NCBI GenBank assembly: GCA_046350595.1
Contig: JAXMAC010000001.1
Span: 1-64,000, forward strand
DNA length: 64,000 bases
DNA from: JAHFOW01 sp046350595
Lineage (GTDB): Bacteria; Planctomycetota; Brocadiia; Brocadiales; Brocadiaceae
Direction of reading: 5' to 3'
Shown: positions 7,288 through 15,812 of the stretch, piece after piece
Numbering within the stretch: position 1 is the stretch's first letter
Layout of the letters: every line of letters begins with the position of its first letter
Notes under the pieces: model-generated
The model's input: only the letters and a program-made list of their open reading frames with translations
Databases searched by the model: none
Told to the model about the DNA's origin: nothing
Made by a program: the position numbers and the translations under genes

Positions 7288-9135
7288 TTACACCTCAATT
7301 GATTCAAGGGGTTGTTGTCTTCGATTAATTCTCCGTTCGTTCTCAGTAAGCAGCTTCTTTCTCAATCGGAATGTTTTTGGAGTAATTTCCACCAATTCAT
7401 CATCTTCAATGTATTCCAATGCCATTTCCAGTGAAAATTCCCTGGGCGGGGGAAGTTTAATGCCTTTGTCAGCCGTTGCACAACGAATGTTCGTTGCCTT
7501 CTTTGCCCTGATAACGTTAACCGAAATATCATTCTGTTCACAATGTTCGCCTACAATCATTCCCTCGTACACCCGATCACCGGGCTTTATAAACATAATA
7601 CCCCTGTCCTGTAATGCATCGAGGGAATAAGGGGTCGCTTCTCCGGTAGCCATTGAAACGAGCACACCCTGTATACGATGGGCGATATCACCCTTATAAG
7701 GTTCATAGTCATAAAAATTATGATATATGACTGCTTCTCCACGTGTTGAACTCAAAAGACGATTCCGAAGTCCAATCAATCCACGGGAAGGGACTTTGAA
7801 TTCAAAATGGGTGATCTCTTTTACTGTTTCCATACTCAGCATTTCCCCTTTTCGACCTCCTAACATAGAGATAACCTGACCTTCATACTCCCTGGGAACA
7901 TCAATAACAACATACTCGACAGGTTCTGCCTTCTCCCGGTTTATCTCTTTGAAAATCACTTTAGGTTTTGATACCTGTAATTCATATCCTTCCCGGCGCA
8001 TATTTTCAATTAATACGGATAGATGTAAAAGCCCGCGCCCGGAAATGCGGAAGGCATCGGGCGTCTCTGTATCTTCCACCCGGAGCGCAACATTTGACCG
8101 GAGTTCCCTGTACAGTCTTTCTCTTAAATTTCGGCTGGTGACATACTTTCCATCCTGACCACAGAAAGGAGAATTATTGACAGAAAATACCATGGAAAGC
8201 GTTGGCTCATCAATATTAATCCTCGTCATCGCCTGTGGATTCTCACCGGAAGCGACTGTATCGCTAATATCAACATTTTCTATTCCTGTAATGGCAACAA
8301 TATCTCCTGCATGTGCAGACTTTATTGACTGCCTTCCCAGTCCCGTAAAGTTAAACAACTCAACTATTTTATGTGTCGTAAGTTTACCGTCCTTGTCAAT
8401 TCGGGTAACCTGTTGGCCTGCATTAATAGTTCCGCTAAAAATCCTGCCAATCCCAATCCTGCCCACGTAATCATTGTAGTCCAGTGACGCTATCTGCAGC
8501 TGGAGTGGCGCATTTTGATCCCCATGGGGCTTGGGAATATTGTGTAAAATCATATCGAGAAGCGGCGTAATGTCTTTGTTACCTTCTTCAAGGGTGAGCT
8601 TGGCATAACCTTCCCGACCGCTGGCGTAAATCACCATAAAATCAAGTTGCTCGTCTGATGCATTGAGCTCAACAAAAAGGTCAAAGACCTCATTCAACAC
8701 TTCTTCACAACGGGCATCGGGACGATCGATTTTATTAATAACCACCAAAGGTTTTAAATTGTACTGTAATGCCTTGCGAAGCACAAATCTTGTCTGTGGC
8801 ATAGTGCCTTCTGCTGCATCAACAAGGAGTAGAACGCCGTCTGCCATTTTAAGTACTCGTTCAACTTCTCCGCCAAAATCGGCATGACCAGGCGTATCGA
8901 TGATATTAATCTTAACACCCTTATAGTTAATAGCAGTATTTTTGGCAAGGATGGTAATACCTCGTTCTCGTTCGAGATCATTAGAATCCATAATCCTTTC
9001 AACATTTTGGATCTGCTGATTAGCCCGAAATGTGCCACTCTGCTTAAGTAATTGATCCACAAGGGTGGTCTTGCCATGATCAACATGGGCTATGATTGCC
9101 ACGTTTCGAATATCATCTCTTATTAACTGTGTCAT
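7288..9135 (-). CDS. typA: ribosome-associated GTPase TypA/BipA
   Basis: A 615-residue translational GTPase of the EF-G-like superfamily that acts in ribosome assembly and stress adaptation. The P loop AHVDHGKTTL, the switch RERGITI, the DTPGHADFGGEVERVL segment and NKIDRPDAR are all present, followed by the BipA-specific C-terminal domain. Length is typical. The frame could start at a TTG four codons upstream, but that TTG is part of the GAGGAG ribosome site, so the ATG at 9135 is the start. Monocistronic, facing HU across a shared terminator. Confidence 0.95.
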   Translation of the reverse strand: MTQLIRDDIRNVAIIAHVDHGKTTLVDQLLKQSGTFRANQQIQNVERIMDSNDLERERGITILAKNTAINYKGVKINIIDTPGHADFGGEVERVLKMADGVLLLVDAAEGTMPQTRFVLRKALQYNLKPLVVINKIDRPDARCEEVLNEVFDLFVELNASDEQLDFMVIYASGREGYAKLTLEEGNKDITPLLDMILHNIPKPHGDQNAPLQLQIASLDYNDYVGRIGIGRIFSGTINAGQQVTRIDKDGKLTTHKIVELFNFTGLGRQSIKSAHAGDIVAITGIENVDISDTVASGENPQAMTRINIDEPTLSMVFSVNNSPFCGQDGKYVTSRNLRERLYRELRSNVALRVEDTETPDAFRISGRGLLHLSVLIENMRREGYELQVSKPKVIFKEINREKAEPVEYVVIDVPREYEGQVISMLGGRKGEMLSMETVKEITHFEFKVPSRGLIGLRNRLLSSTRGEAVIYHNFYDYEPYKGDIAHRIQGVLVSMATGEATPYSLDALQDRGIMFIKPGDRVYEGMIVGEHCEQNDISVNVIRAKKATNIRCATADKGIKLPPPREFSLEMALEYIEDDELVEITPKTFRLRKKLLTENERRINRRQQPLESIEV

Positions 9136-9181
9136 TTTACTCCTCAAATAGACTGCCTGTTAGGAAATCAATCCTATAAAT

Positions 9182-9211
9182 AAAAAAGCCGCAACGAAAA
9201 TTCGTAGCGGC
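9182..9211 (-). terminator. minus-strand terminator upstream of typA
   Basis: GCCGC-A-ACGAA (9188-9198) pairs with TTCGT-A-GCGGC (9201-9211) with one A-A mismatch, followed on the minus strand by six T (9187-9182). It lies about 50 bases before the typA start, so it either ends minus-strand transcription arriving from the right or acts as an attenuator in the typA leader. Confidence 0.6.
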
Positions 9212-9364
9212 CTTACAATATTTAAAAGTCACCAAGCCTTACAACTACGGTAAAAATAATTAACTTATCTCAAATTTAAACAAACATACCCATTTTTGTC
9301 AACAGAAAACATCTCTATTTTTTGCCTTGTGCTGTCTTTTGATGCCAGTTATCATTATTCAGTT

Positions 9365-10165
9365 ATGGAAATATTTACAGGAATTGATATTGGTTCAACG
9401 ACAACAAAGATCGCTATCATGCACGGGGACATCATACTCGGCACAAGAATAGCCTCTACGGGAGCTAATTGTAAAAAAACAGTAGAATTTTTACTTGACG
9501 AGTTGCGGGAAGATTATGACGTGAAAGAAGAAGATATTCTCTATACTGTCGCTACAGGATACGGACGCAGAATGATATTCGCCAACGAAATAGTCACTGA
9601 AATAACAGCAAATGCCAGGGCTGCCAAATGGCTTATGCGCAACAAAACAAATGTAAGAACCATCATAAATATTGGTGGACAGGACTGTAAGGTAATCGCA
9701 TTAGATTCGAATGGTATCATGTTAGATTTTGCCATGAATGATAAGTGTGCTGCCGGTACAGGGCGTTTTTTGGAGGTTATGAGTCGTGTGCTTGAAGTAG
9801 AGCTGGACGAGCTGGGTTCATTATCAGAAAAAGCAGAAGATATCCCACATATAAACAGTTTATGCACAGTTTTTGGAGAATCTGAGGTTATTTCACTTTT
9901 ATCTCAGGGAAAACGGGTTGAAGATATCATTGCCGGCATCCACAAATCAATTGCCAAGCGGGTAGGGGCAATGGTTAAGAAAATCGGTGTTCATGAGGCT
10001 GTATTCTTTGATGGCGGCCCAGCTTATAATCAAGGATTAAAAAGGGCATTAGAACAAGAATTAGGGTCTGAATTGAACGTCCCACCTGACCCACAGGTTA
10101 CCACAGCGCTCGGCGCTGCAATCATCGCGTATGAACACTTTACTAAAAAGAAAAACACTTCATAA
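9365..10165 (+). CDS. 2-hydroxyacyl-CoA dehydratase activator-type ATPase (BadF/BadG/BcrA/BcrD, HgdC family)
   Basis: A 266-residue ASKHA-fold ATPase. GIDIGSTTTK (6-15) is the phosphate-binding loop. C128 in NDKCAAGTG and C167 in SLCTVFGE are the cysteines that, one pair per subunit, hold the bridging [4Fe-4S] cluster of the HgdC dimer. Family members use ATP to drive low-potential electrons onto a dehydratase or benzoyl-CoA reductase. No such partner is encoded nearby, so the target is unknown. The frame extends 23 codons upstream, but homology begins at the ATG at 9365. No strong ribosome site is visible. An oxygen-sensitive cluster fits an anaerobe. Confidence 0.88.
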   Translation: MEIFTGIDIGSTTTKIAIMHGDIILGTRIASTGANCKKTVEFLLDELREDYDVKEEDILYTVATGYGRRMIFANEIVTEITANARAAKWLMRNKTNVRTIINIGGQDCKVIALDSNGIMLDFAMNDKCAAGTGRFLEVMSRVLEVELDELGSLSEKAEDIPHINSLCTVFGESEVISLLSQGKRVEDIIAGIHKSIAKRVGAMVKKIGVHEAVFFDGGPAYNQGLKRALEQELGSELNVPPDPQVTTALGAAIIAYEHFTKKKNTS

Positions 10166-10206
10166 ATACCGCGTAAAATTAAATAAAACCTTCACATGAA
10201 ACATCT

Positions 10207-10668
10207 TTAACCATGGCGCTTTTTCACAAACCTCTCTTCATACTTTATTATAGTATTCTCTTGTTCCGGAGTCTCAATAGAACCTGGCCTTCTTCTGCGT
10301 ACCTCTGAAATGGCCTGTAGCGCTGTATGGCCTTTGCTTACCAGGTAACAGGCAAGCATGGTACCCGTTCTGCCGATGCCAGCATCGCAATGAACAACAA
10401 TCTTCTTCTTTGAAGATATAAGGCCATTCGCAAAGGACAGAAACTCTTCAATTTGATCCTGAGAAGGTGCTGTAAAATCAGGGACGGGAATATGCTTGTA
10501 CTCAAATCCAAATTCCTCTATTAAAGTTTTATGAAGTGGAAACTGTGTCAATGATACTATCGCTTCAATTCCATTGTCTTTAAGAAATTCAAGATCCGCT
10601 ACGATTGACAATGGTCTTGCCATGCCAGCAATTTCACCTTGGATGAGCCAACTAAAATTTTTCGGCAT
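10207..10668 (-). CDS. dual-specificity protein phosphatase
   Basis: A 153-residue cysteine-based phosphatase. The signature HCxxGxxR appears as HCDAGIGRTG, with nucleophile C94 and R100. D64 in PVPDFTAPS is the likely general acid. The short compact form resembles the DUSP23/VHZ-like group, which removes phosphate from tyrosine or serine/threonine, or from small phospho-substrates. It starts two bases after the Maf stop and is probably cotranscribed with it. No terminator is visible after its stop, so the transcript may run antisense into the convergent activator gene. Substrate unknown. Confidence 0.85.
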   Translation of the reverse strand: MPKNFSWLIQGEIAGMARPLSIVADLEFLKDNGIEAIVSLTQFPLHKTLIEEFGFEYKHIPVPDFTAPSQDQIEEFLSFANGLISSKKKIVVHCDAGIGRTGTMLACYLVSKGHTALQAISEVRRRRPGSIETPEQENTIIKYEERFVKKRHG

Positions 10669-10670
10669 TT

Positions 10671-11246
10671 TTAATTTTTCGTAAAATCATTAAGCATTTC
10701 TTGAACTAATTCTACTGGTAACCCAACTACGTTCGAAAGGCTTCCATTTATATGCTCAACAAATTTTCTTCCTTCCCCCTGAATAGCATAAGCGCCTGCC
10801 TTATCCATCGGTTCGCCTGATTTGATATATGCATCAATTTCTTCCTCTGATATAAACTTCATTTTAATATGTGTTCGACTAATTCGTAATACTTTCCACT
10901 TAGATGGCGTATCCATAACACATACACCCGACACAACATCATGGTCTGAATTGCTGAGCAATGATAGTATTCGTTTTGCATCACGAATATCTTTAGGCTT
11001 ACCTAAAATATCTTTACCATGTAAAACAACTGTGTCTGCCGCAATAATTATGGCATTTTTTTCTTTTTTTGCGACATCTTCCGCCTTTACATAAGCTAGC
11101 TGCATAACCAACTCTCCTGGTAAAATATCTCCAGGAATATATTCTTCTATGGTATGGGGCACAATATCAAAATGAAATCCTAAAGATTTTAGCAAGGCAA
11201 TACGTCTTGGAGAACTCGATGCAAGGACTAATCGCTTTTTTATCAT
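10671..11246 (-). CDS. maf: Maf family nucleoside triphosphate pyrophosphatase
   Basis: A 191-residue house-cleaning pyrophosphatase. The N-terminal LASSSPRR (residues 8-15), the central IIAADTVV and the C-terminal YAIQGEGRKFVEHINGS are Maf signatures. The family hydrolyses dTTP, UTP or modified nucleotides to monophosphates, and the QGEGR/F pattern favours the dTTP/UTP (YhdE) branch. It lies just past the terminator of the ribosomal operon and begins a short set with the phosphatase. No clear Shine-Dalgarno sequence precedes the ATG at 11246. Confidence 0.93.
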   Translation of the reverse strand: MIKKRLVLASSSPRRIALLKSLGFHFDIVPHTIEEYIPGDILPGELVMQLAYVKAEDVAKKEKNAIIIAADTVVLHGKDILGKPKDIRDAKRILSLLSNSDHDVVSGVCVMDTPSKWKVLRISRTHIKMKFISEEEIDAYIKSGEPMDKAGAYAIQGEGRKFVEHINGSLSNVVGLPVELVQEMLNDFTKN

Positions 11247-11257
11247 ATATATTTGAC

Positions 11258-11294
11258 AAAAAAACCCTTCTACTATCGCTATTTAGTAGAAGGG
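11258..11294 (-). terminator. terminator of the ribosomal protein/rpoA operon
   Basis: CCCTTCTACTA (11265-11275) and TAGTAGAAGGG (11284-11294) form a perfect 11-bp stem with an eight-base loop, followed on the minus strand by seven T (11264-11258). It lies 43 bases past the rplQ stop and ends the long minus-strand run. Confidence 0.92.
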
Positions 11295-11336
11295 TAAAAA
11301 CCTATTGAATAATTTTTTTAATTTCCTTCTCAATTT

Positions 11337-11897
11337 TTAAGTCGCGGCGATTTCAGGCTTAACCTCTTCAATTGATTTAGCATCCGATGGGCATTCAACT
11401 AACTCAAAAATAACGCGGGAAGCGTTATCATTGAGCCGCCTTCCTATCATGCGCAACTTTCTTTCCATTCCTTCCATTCTGTATTCTAAAACAGGTATCT
11501 TTCCTACGTTGCTTCCCGAAAGCACACCTAACCGAGAACCCGATAACTTTAGAATCCTCGTATAACCACCAGGCCTGTTTATGTATCGTTGAGCAACACC
11601 GCCAATTTCTCGCCATGGCCCCTCGCCAAAAAGTTTTTTCACAACCTCTGCATTTCTTAATTTTGAAAGTACCAAGCGATAGCAATGGACATATCCTGCC
11701 CTATCAGTATCTTTTTTCATTAATCCTTTTTTTACAAGTGTAATTATCTTCTCAGCAAATGACTTTGTCTCCTTCGCCTTTTCAAGCGTTGTGATAATTC
11801 TACCATATGTAAAAAGGCTATTTGTGATATTCTGCCGCAGTGCCTTACGGTGAGCAGCGGTTCTGGACAAATGCCTGCCCCTCATTTTATGTCTCAT
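11337..11897 (-). CDS. rplQ: 50S ribosomal protein L17
   Basis: L17 sits at the polypeptide exit side of the large subunit. The N terminus MRHKMRGRHLSRTAAHRKAL is canonical. At 186 residues it is about 60 longer than the E. coli protein. The extra length lies mainly between GGYTRILK (110-117) and the final FELVE strand (164-168), plus a short acidic tail, so it is an internal insertion and not a simple tail. It follows rpoA by four bases and is the last gene before the operon terminator. Confidence 0.95.
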   Translation of the reverse strand: MRHKMRGRHLSRTAAHRKALRQNITNSLFTYGRIITTLEKAKETKSFAEKIITLVKKGLMKKDTDRAGYVHCYRLVLSKLRNAEVVKKLFGEGPWREIGGVAQRYINRPGGYTRILKLSGSRLGVLSGSNVGKIPVLEYRMEGMERKLRMIGRRLNDNASRVIFELVECPSDAKSIEEVKPEIAAT

Positions 11898-11901
11898 GGA
11901 A

Positions 11902-12930
11902 CTATCCTTTCCCTTTTTCTCCCTGTTTAATTACTGCTGTCATCCCAATGGTCAAATTCAATTGCGCTAATTTTTTTTTCACTTCTTTTAATGTAGTTTT
12001 GCCGAAATTTTTAATGTCAAGGAGCTGTTCCTCTGTTTTTGTCACAAGGTCTCCTATTGTTGCTATATTTGCGGTCTCAAGACAATTGGATGCCCGCACA
12101 GATAAATCTAACTCAGATATTGGCCTGCCCATTTTATCGCTCAACTCCTCTTCGGTAAACTCTTTCGCAGGTTCAATACCTAATCTTTTTTCTATTTGCT
12201 GCAACTCACGTCCTATTTCAAAATACTGGACAAATGGATTTATATGTTTTCTCATAATCTTTGCAGCCTCAACAAGAGCTATCTCAGGAGAAGTTACACC
12301 GTTCGTCCATATTTCCATAACGAGCCGATCATAGTTCGTACGCCTTCCCACGCGCGTTTCTTCAACGGCATAGCGAACATTTCTAACAGTTGAGAAAAGT
12401 GCATCCACGGGAATTATTCCAATCTCTTGCTCTTCCTGTTCATTTTCTTCCGCTGTTACATAGCCACGTCCCTTTCGAACTTCCATCTCTACATTGAAAT
12501 TTATGTCTTCTGAAAGTGTAGCTATATGTAAGTCATCATTTATGATTTCTACAGTACTGTCAGTAATAATATCCTTGGCCTTAATTTCGCCTTTTTTATT
12601 CGCCTGGATTTTTATTATCTTCGGCTGGTCCGTTAGCAATTTAACCACAAGATTTTTAATATTCAGTATTATGTCTGTCACGTCCTCAACGATTCCGGGT
12701 ATATTTGTAAACTCATGACTTACGCCACTGATTTTGACAGAAACAACAGCACTACCCTCCAAAGATGAAAGCATAATCCGCCGTAAACTATTGCCTATTG
12801 TATGTCCAAAACCGCGTTCAAAAGGAGCGGCTATAAATTTACCATATTTTTCGGTCAAAGTCTCTTTTTCCACTTCCACCCTAACTGGAAGCTCAAGACC
12901 TCTCCACCTTATTCGCATAATTTCCCCCAA
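11902..12930 (-). CDS. rpoA: RNA polymerase alpha subunit
   Basis: A 342-residue subunit that dimerises to nucleate the polymerase and contacts activators and UP elements. The N-terminal assembly domain has GFGHTIGNSLRRIMLSSLEGSA (residues about 40-61). The C-terminal helix-hairpin-helix domain is seen at LDLSVRASNCLETANI and IKNFGKTTLKEVKKKLAQ. Placement between rpsD (129 bases upstream) and rplQ is the standard alpha-operon order. The 129-base upstream gap is the largest in this part of the operon and may hold an internal promoter. Confidence 0.97.
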   Translation of the reverse strand: MGEIMRIRWRGLELPVRVEVEKETLTEKYGKFIAAPFERGFGHTIGNSLRRIMLSSLEGSAVVSVKISGVSHEFTNIPGIVEDVTDIILNIKNLVVKLLTDQPKIIKIQANKKGEIKAKDIITDSTVEIINDDLHIATLSEDINFNVEMEVRKGRGYVTAEENEQEEQEIGIIPVDALFSTVRNVRYAVEETRVGRRTNYDRLVMEIWTNGVTSPEIALVEAAKIMRKHINPFVQYFEIGRELQQIEKRLGIEPAKEFTEEELSDKMGRPISELDLSVRASNCLETANIATIGDLVTKTEEQLLDIKNFGKTTLKEVKKKLAQLNLTIGMTAVIKQGEKGKG

Positions 12931-13059
12931 ATCTAGTTAATATCAGGGATATCAAAATAAATTAAATATTTGATTATGTACGTTTTTGTCTTAAGAATAA
13001 ATTCTCTGTGAGGTTTAAAAACCCGATGGTGTTATCGTTGTGGAATGAAAAAGCACACT

Positions 13060-13686
13060 CTATTTCGAACACAATTCAACAATCAAATGCTCCTGCACAG
13101 GAACCGAAATATCTTCCCTTGAAGGAAGTTGAACCACGATACCTTCTTGCGAATCTGGTCGAAACTCTATCCAAGCGGGAACTCCGCGACCTTTTACCAG
13201 TTCAATGTTAGCTTTTATAATATTTTGGCTTGTCTCACAATTAGCCGATTTCACAACATCCCCAACTTTTACAAGGTAAGAAGGCATATCTACTTTTTTG
13301 TTATTTACAAGTATATGACCATGTCTTATAACTTGCCTTGAGTTTTTTCTCGATGCCCCAAAAGAGAGCAAATAAACAACATTATCAAGCCTTCTTTCCA
13401 ACATAACTAGAAGATTTTCGCCTGTGTTCCCCTTCTGCCTTTCAGCCTTGCTGTAATAGTTTTGAAACTGTCGTTCAAGTATCCCGTAGAAACGCTTGGC
13501 TTTCTGCTTTTCCCTGAATTGAATACCATATTTAGACAGCTTTCCTCTTCCCCAAGTGAACTGACCAGGTGGATATTTTCTTTTCGTAATAGCACATTTT
13601 ACCGTATCACATCGTATTCCTTTAAGAAAAAGCTTTTCACCTTCTCGCCTACACAATCTACACTGTGGACCTATATATCTTGCCAT
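13060..13686 (-). CDS. rpsD: 30S ribosomal protein S4
   Basis: A 208-residue primary 16S rRNA-binding protein. ARYIGPQCRLCRREGEKLFL at the start carries a CxxC pair, and C26 with C31 would complete the zinc-type S4 N terminus. The S4 RNA-binding domain is visible as LERRLDNVVYLLSFGAS and RQVIRHGHILVNNKKVD. In other bacteria S4 represses its own operon, and a similar role here is only inferred. It follows rpsK by 34 bases. Confidence 0.96.
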   Translation of the reverse strand: MARYIGPQCRLCRREGEKLFLKGIRCDTVKCAITKRKYPPGQFTWGRGKLSKYGIQFREKQKAKRFYGILERQFQNYYSKAERQKGNTGENLLVMLERRLDNVVYLLSFGASRKNSRQVIRHGHILVNNKKVDMPSYLVKVGDVVKSANCETSQNIIKANIELVKGRGVPAWIEFRPDSQEGIVVQLPSREDISVPVQEHLIVELCSK

Positions 13687-13720
13687 ATGTTTCCTTTCTC
13701 AAACCTCGCTGTAAACTTAC

Positions 13721-14101
13721 TTATACTCTACGTTTCTTTCGTGGTCTACATCCATTATGGGGAAGGGGCGTTACATCTTCTATTGCCCTTAAACTTAAAC
13801 CTGATGCCTGAAGGGCCGTTATCGCGGACTCTCTACCAGGACCTGGCCCTTTCACCCTAATCTCAATTTCTTGTACACCATATTTTTTAGCTTTATCCGC
13901 AGCATTCGTAGCAGCTTTTTGTGCTGCAAAAGGAGTACTCTTACGTGATCCTTTAAAACCAACCGTACCGGCACTTGCCCAACAAATGGTCTCGCCATTT
14001 ACATCAGATATCGTTACATGCGTATTATTAAACGTTGACTTAATATTCACAATAGCACGAGTAACATTACGTCTTACTTTTTTTTTACTTGTCGCAGACA
14101 T
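13721..14101 (-). CDS. rpsK: 30S ribosomal protein S11
   Basis: A 126-residue platform protein next to the mRNA exit. Canonical segments are IKSTFNNTHVTISDVNGE, SAGTVGFKGSRKSTPFAAQ and the C-terminal DVTPLPHNGCRPRKKRRV. The start is preceded by a lysine-rich N-terminal run. Usually S11 directly follows S13, but here a methyltransferase gene is interposed, leaving a 64-base gap upstream. Confidence 0.97.
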   Translation of the reverse strand: MSATSKKKVRRNVTRAIVNIKSTFNNTHVTISDVNGETICWASAGTVGFKGSRKSTPFAAQKAATNAADKAKKYGVQEIEIRVKGPGPGRESAITALQASGLSLRAIEDVTPLPHNGCRPRKKRRV

Positions 14102-14165
14102 ACGTATTTACGTCCTTCTTAAATTAAAAATACTTAAAATAGAAGTTTACCAGAAAAGTAACAAA

Positions 14166-14969
14166 TTATAAAGTTTCTTCTTCAAAAAAATCTTTAAGAA
14201 CGAACTCAGTATTAAACATCTCGTCTAACTTTTCGTATTTACCCATATTAAATTCAGTAACACCTTTTTTCTTACGTGCAATAATCATTAAATTTTTTGG
14301 CGTATACTTAGGAGAAGTTACTTCAACAAGTTTCACACAATAACCAGCACCGGAAAGAAATTGCGCTCTTAACGCCTCTGTTAGGATATCTGCAAATCTA
14401 TATCTTAAAAGTCCAAAGTCCGTTAAATCAACTAAAGGATGACCTGTCTTTAACCGACTTCTTATCTGATTTTGGCAACAGGGAACAACAATAATATATT
14501 TTGCAGCTAATTTAATACCCTTTGCAATTGTTTCATCAGTCGCTATATCACATGCATGAAGGGCTATGACGAGATCAACGGACTTCTCAAGTTGAACATC
14601 GATTATTCTGCTGGAAATAAAATGCATGTTATTATAGCCAAGACTATCTCTTATTCTATTACATTTCTCAACCAACATTTCATTTGTATCAACACCATAA
14701 AAAAAGGCATTAATAGTTAAATGCCTTCTAAAATAGTCGTTCATAACAAACGACAAATATGACTTACCGCACGAACAGTCAAGGAAAACAACTTCTTTAT
14801 CGCAGGGAAATGATTCGATTATTTGTAATACTTGATCAATGAACCCAACTACTTCCTTAAACTTTTTCAGCTCACGCTCATCACAACCTTGCTCTATATT
14901 TAATGATAATGTCTGTAACAATTCCTTCCTTGTTTTTATATAATCTCCAATTGCTTCTCTTTGTTCCAT
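14166..14969 (-). CDS. SAM-dependent methyltransferase embedded in the alpha operon
   Basis: A 267-residue class I methyltransferase of the Methyltransf_32-like type (related to GSTCD/METTL25-like proteins). Residues 62-73 (FLDCSCGKSYLS) form the SAM loop, YGVDTNEMLV (91-100) ends the second strand with an acidic residue, ALHACDIATDE (136-146) is the family hallmark, and VVPCCQNQ (161-168) contains the conserved PCC. The target is not known; candidates are rRNA, tRNA or a ribosomal protein. It lies between rpsM (42 bases upstream) and rpsK on the same strand, so it would be expressed at ribosomal-protein levels or regulated translationally. Confidence 0.8.
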   Translation of the reverse strand: MEQREAIGDYIKTRKELLQTLSLNIEQGCDERELKKFKEVVGFIDQVLQIIESFPCDKEVVFLDCSCGKSYLSFVMNDYFRRHLTINAFFYGVDTNEMLVEKCNRIRDSLGYNNMHFISSRIIDVQLEKSVDLVIALHACDIATDETIAKGIKLAAKYIIVVPCCQNQIRSRLKTGHPLVDLTDFGLLRYRFADILTEALRAQFLSGAGYCVKLVEVTSPKYTPKNLMIIARKKKGVTEFNMGKYEKLDEMFNTEFVLKDFFEEETL

Positions 14970-15011
14970 ATGTTCATTTTAATAAGTTTTTATGAGCATA
15001 ACGACAAATGC

Positions 15012-15389
15012 TTATTTTGTATCCCCTTTCTTACCGGCCACTGTTTTCTTACGCCCTTTTCTGGTGCGTGCGTTTGTTTTAGTTCTTTGACCTCTTACGG
15101 GCAAACCAACTTTATGGCGACTTCCACGATAGCAGGCAATACTCTTCAAACGATTAATATTTTGGATTTCTTGCCTACGCAGATGCCCCTCGATAGAAAA
15201 ATTCTTTTCTATATACGTACCCAGTGCGCTCAACTGATCGTCGTGTATATCTTTCGCACGAGTGTTTTCATCTATTTTCAAATCTTTCAAAATTTTTTGA
15301 GACATAGATTTACCTATCCCGTAAAGATATGTTAACGCAATCACAATCCTTTTATCTGCAGGTATATCATTACCAGCGATTCGTGGCAT
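15012..15389 (-). CDS. rpsM: 30S ribosomal protein S13
   Basis: A 125-residue head protein contacting tRNA and the intersubunit bridge. RIAGNDIPADKRIVIALTYL at the N terminus and the basic C terminus YRGSRHKVGLPVRGQRTKTNARTRKG are canonical. The last residues (KKTVAGKKGDTK) are a typical variable lysine-rich tail. It lies 31 bases after rpmJ. Confidence 0.97.
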   Translation of the reverse strand: MPRIAGNDIPADKRIVIALTYLYGIGKSMSQKILKDLKIDENTRAKDIHDDQLSALGTYIEKNFSIEGHLRRQEIQNINRLKSIACYRGSRHKVGLPVRGQRTKTNARTRKGRKKTVAGKKGDTK

Positions 15390-15420
15390 TCATCAATTCC
15401 TTTCTCAATATACAAAAAAA

Positions 15421-15534
15421 CTATCCCTGCCTTTGCTTATGACGGGGATTTGAACAAATCACACGAACAACATTTTTTCTTCTAACAATTTTGCAATCTT
15501 CACAAATTCGTTTTACAGAAGAACGGACCTTCAT
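15421..15534 (-). CDS. rpmJ: 50S ribosomal protein L36
   Basis: A 37-residue protein read directly from the sequence: MKVRSSVKRICEDCKIVRRK at the start, ending in NPRHKQRQG. The zinc ligands C11, C14, C27 and H32 are all in place, so it is the zinc-binding form. It lies between infA and rpsM, its usual location. Confidence 0.96.
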   Translation of the reverse strand: MKVRSSVKRICEDCKIVRRKNVVRVICSNPRHKQRQG

Positions 15535-15571
15535 ATTTAACCATCCTATGTAAAAAGTCTTTTTAAGTATT

Positions 15572-15790
15572 TTAAACCTGTCTGTAAATTATTCTACCTT
15601 TATCAAGATCATATGGAGACATCTCAATTGTCACCTTATCACCAGGCAGTATCTTTATAAAGTGCATTCGCATCTTCCCTGAAACGTGCGCAAGGACCTT
15701 GTGCCCATTCTGCAACTCTACCCAGAACATCGCATTTGGTAACGCTTCTTTAACCGTTGCTTCAACTCTTATTGGTTCCTCTTTTGGCAT
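15572..15790 (-). CDS. infA: translation initiation factor IF-1
   Basis: A 72-residue OB-fold factor that binds the ribosomal A site during initiation. EATVKEALPNAMFWVELQNG, VLAHVSGKMRMHFIKILPGD and SPYDLDKGRI are canonical. The order map-infA-rpmJ-rpsM matches many bacteria. Confidence 0.97.
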   Translation of the reverse strand: MPKEEPIRVEATVKEALPNAMFWVELQNGHKVLAHVSGKMRMHFIKILPGDKVTIEMSPYDLDKGRIIYRQV

Positions 15791-15812
15791 AATATTTCTA
15801 TATTAACCCTAT

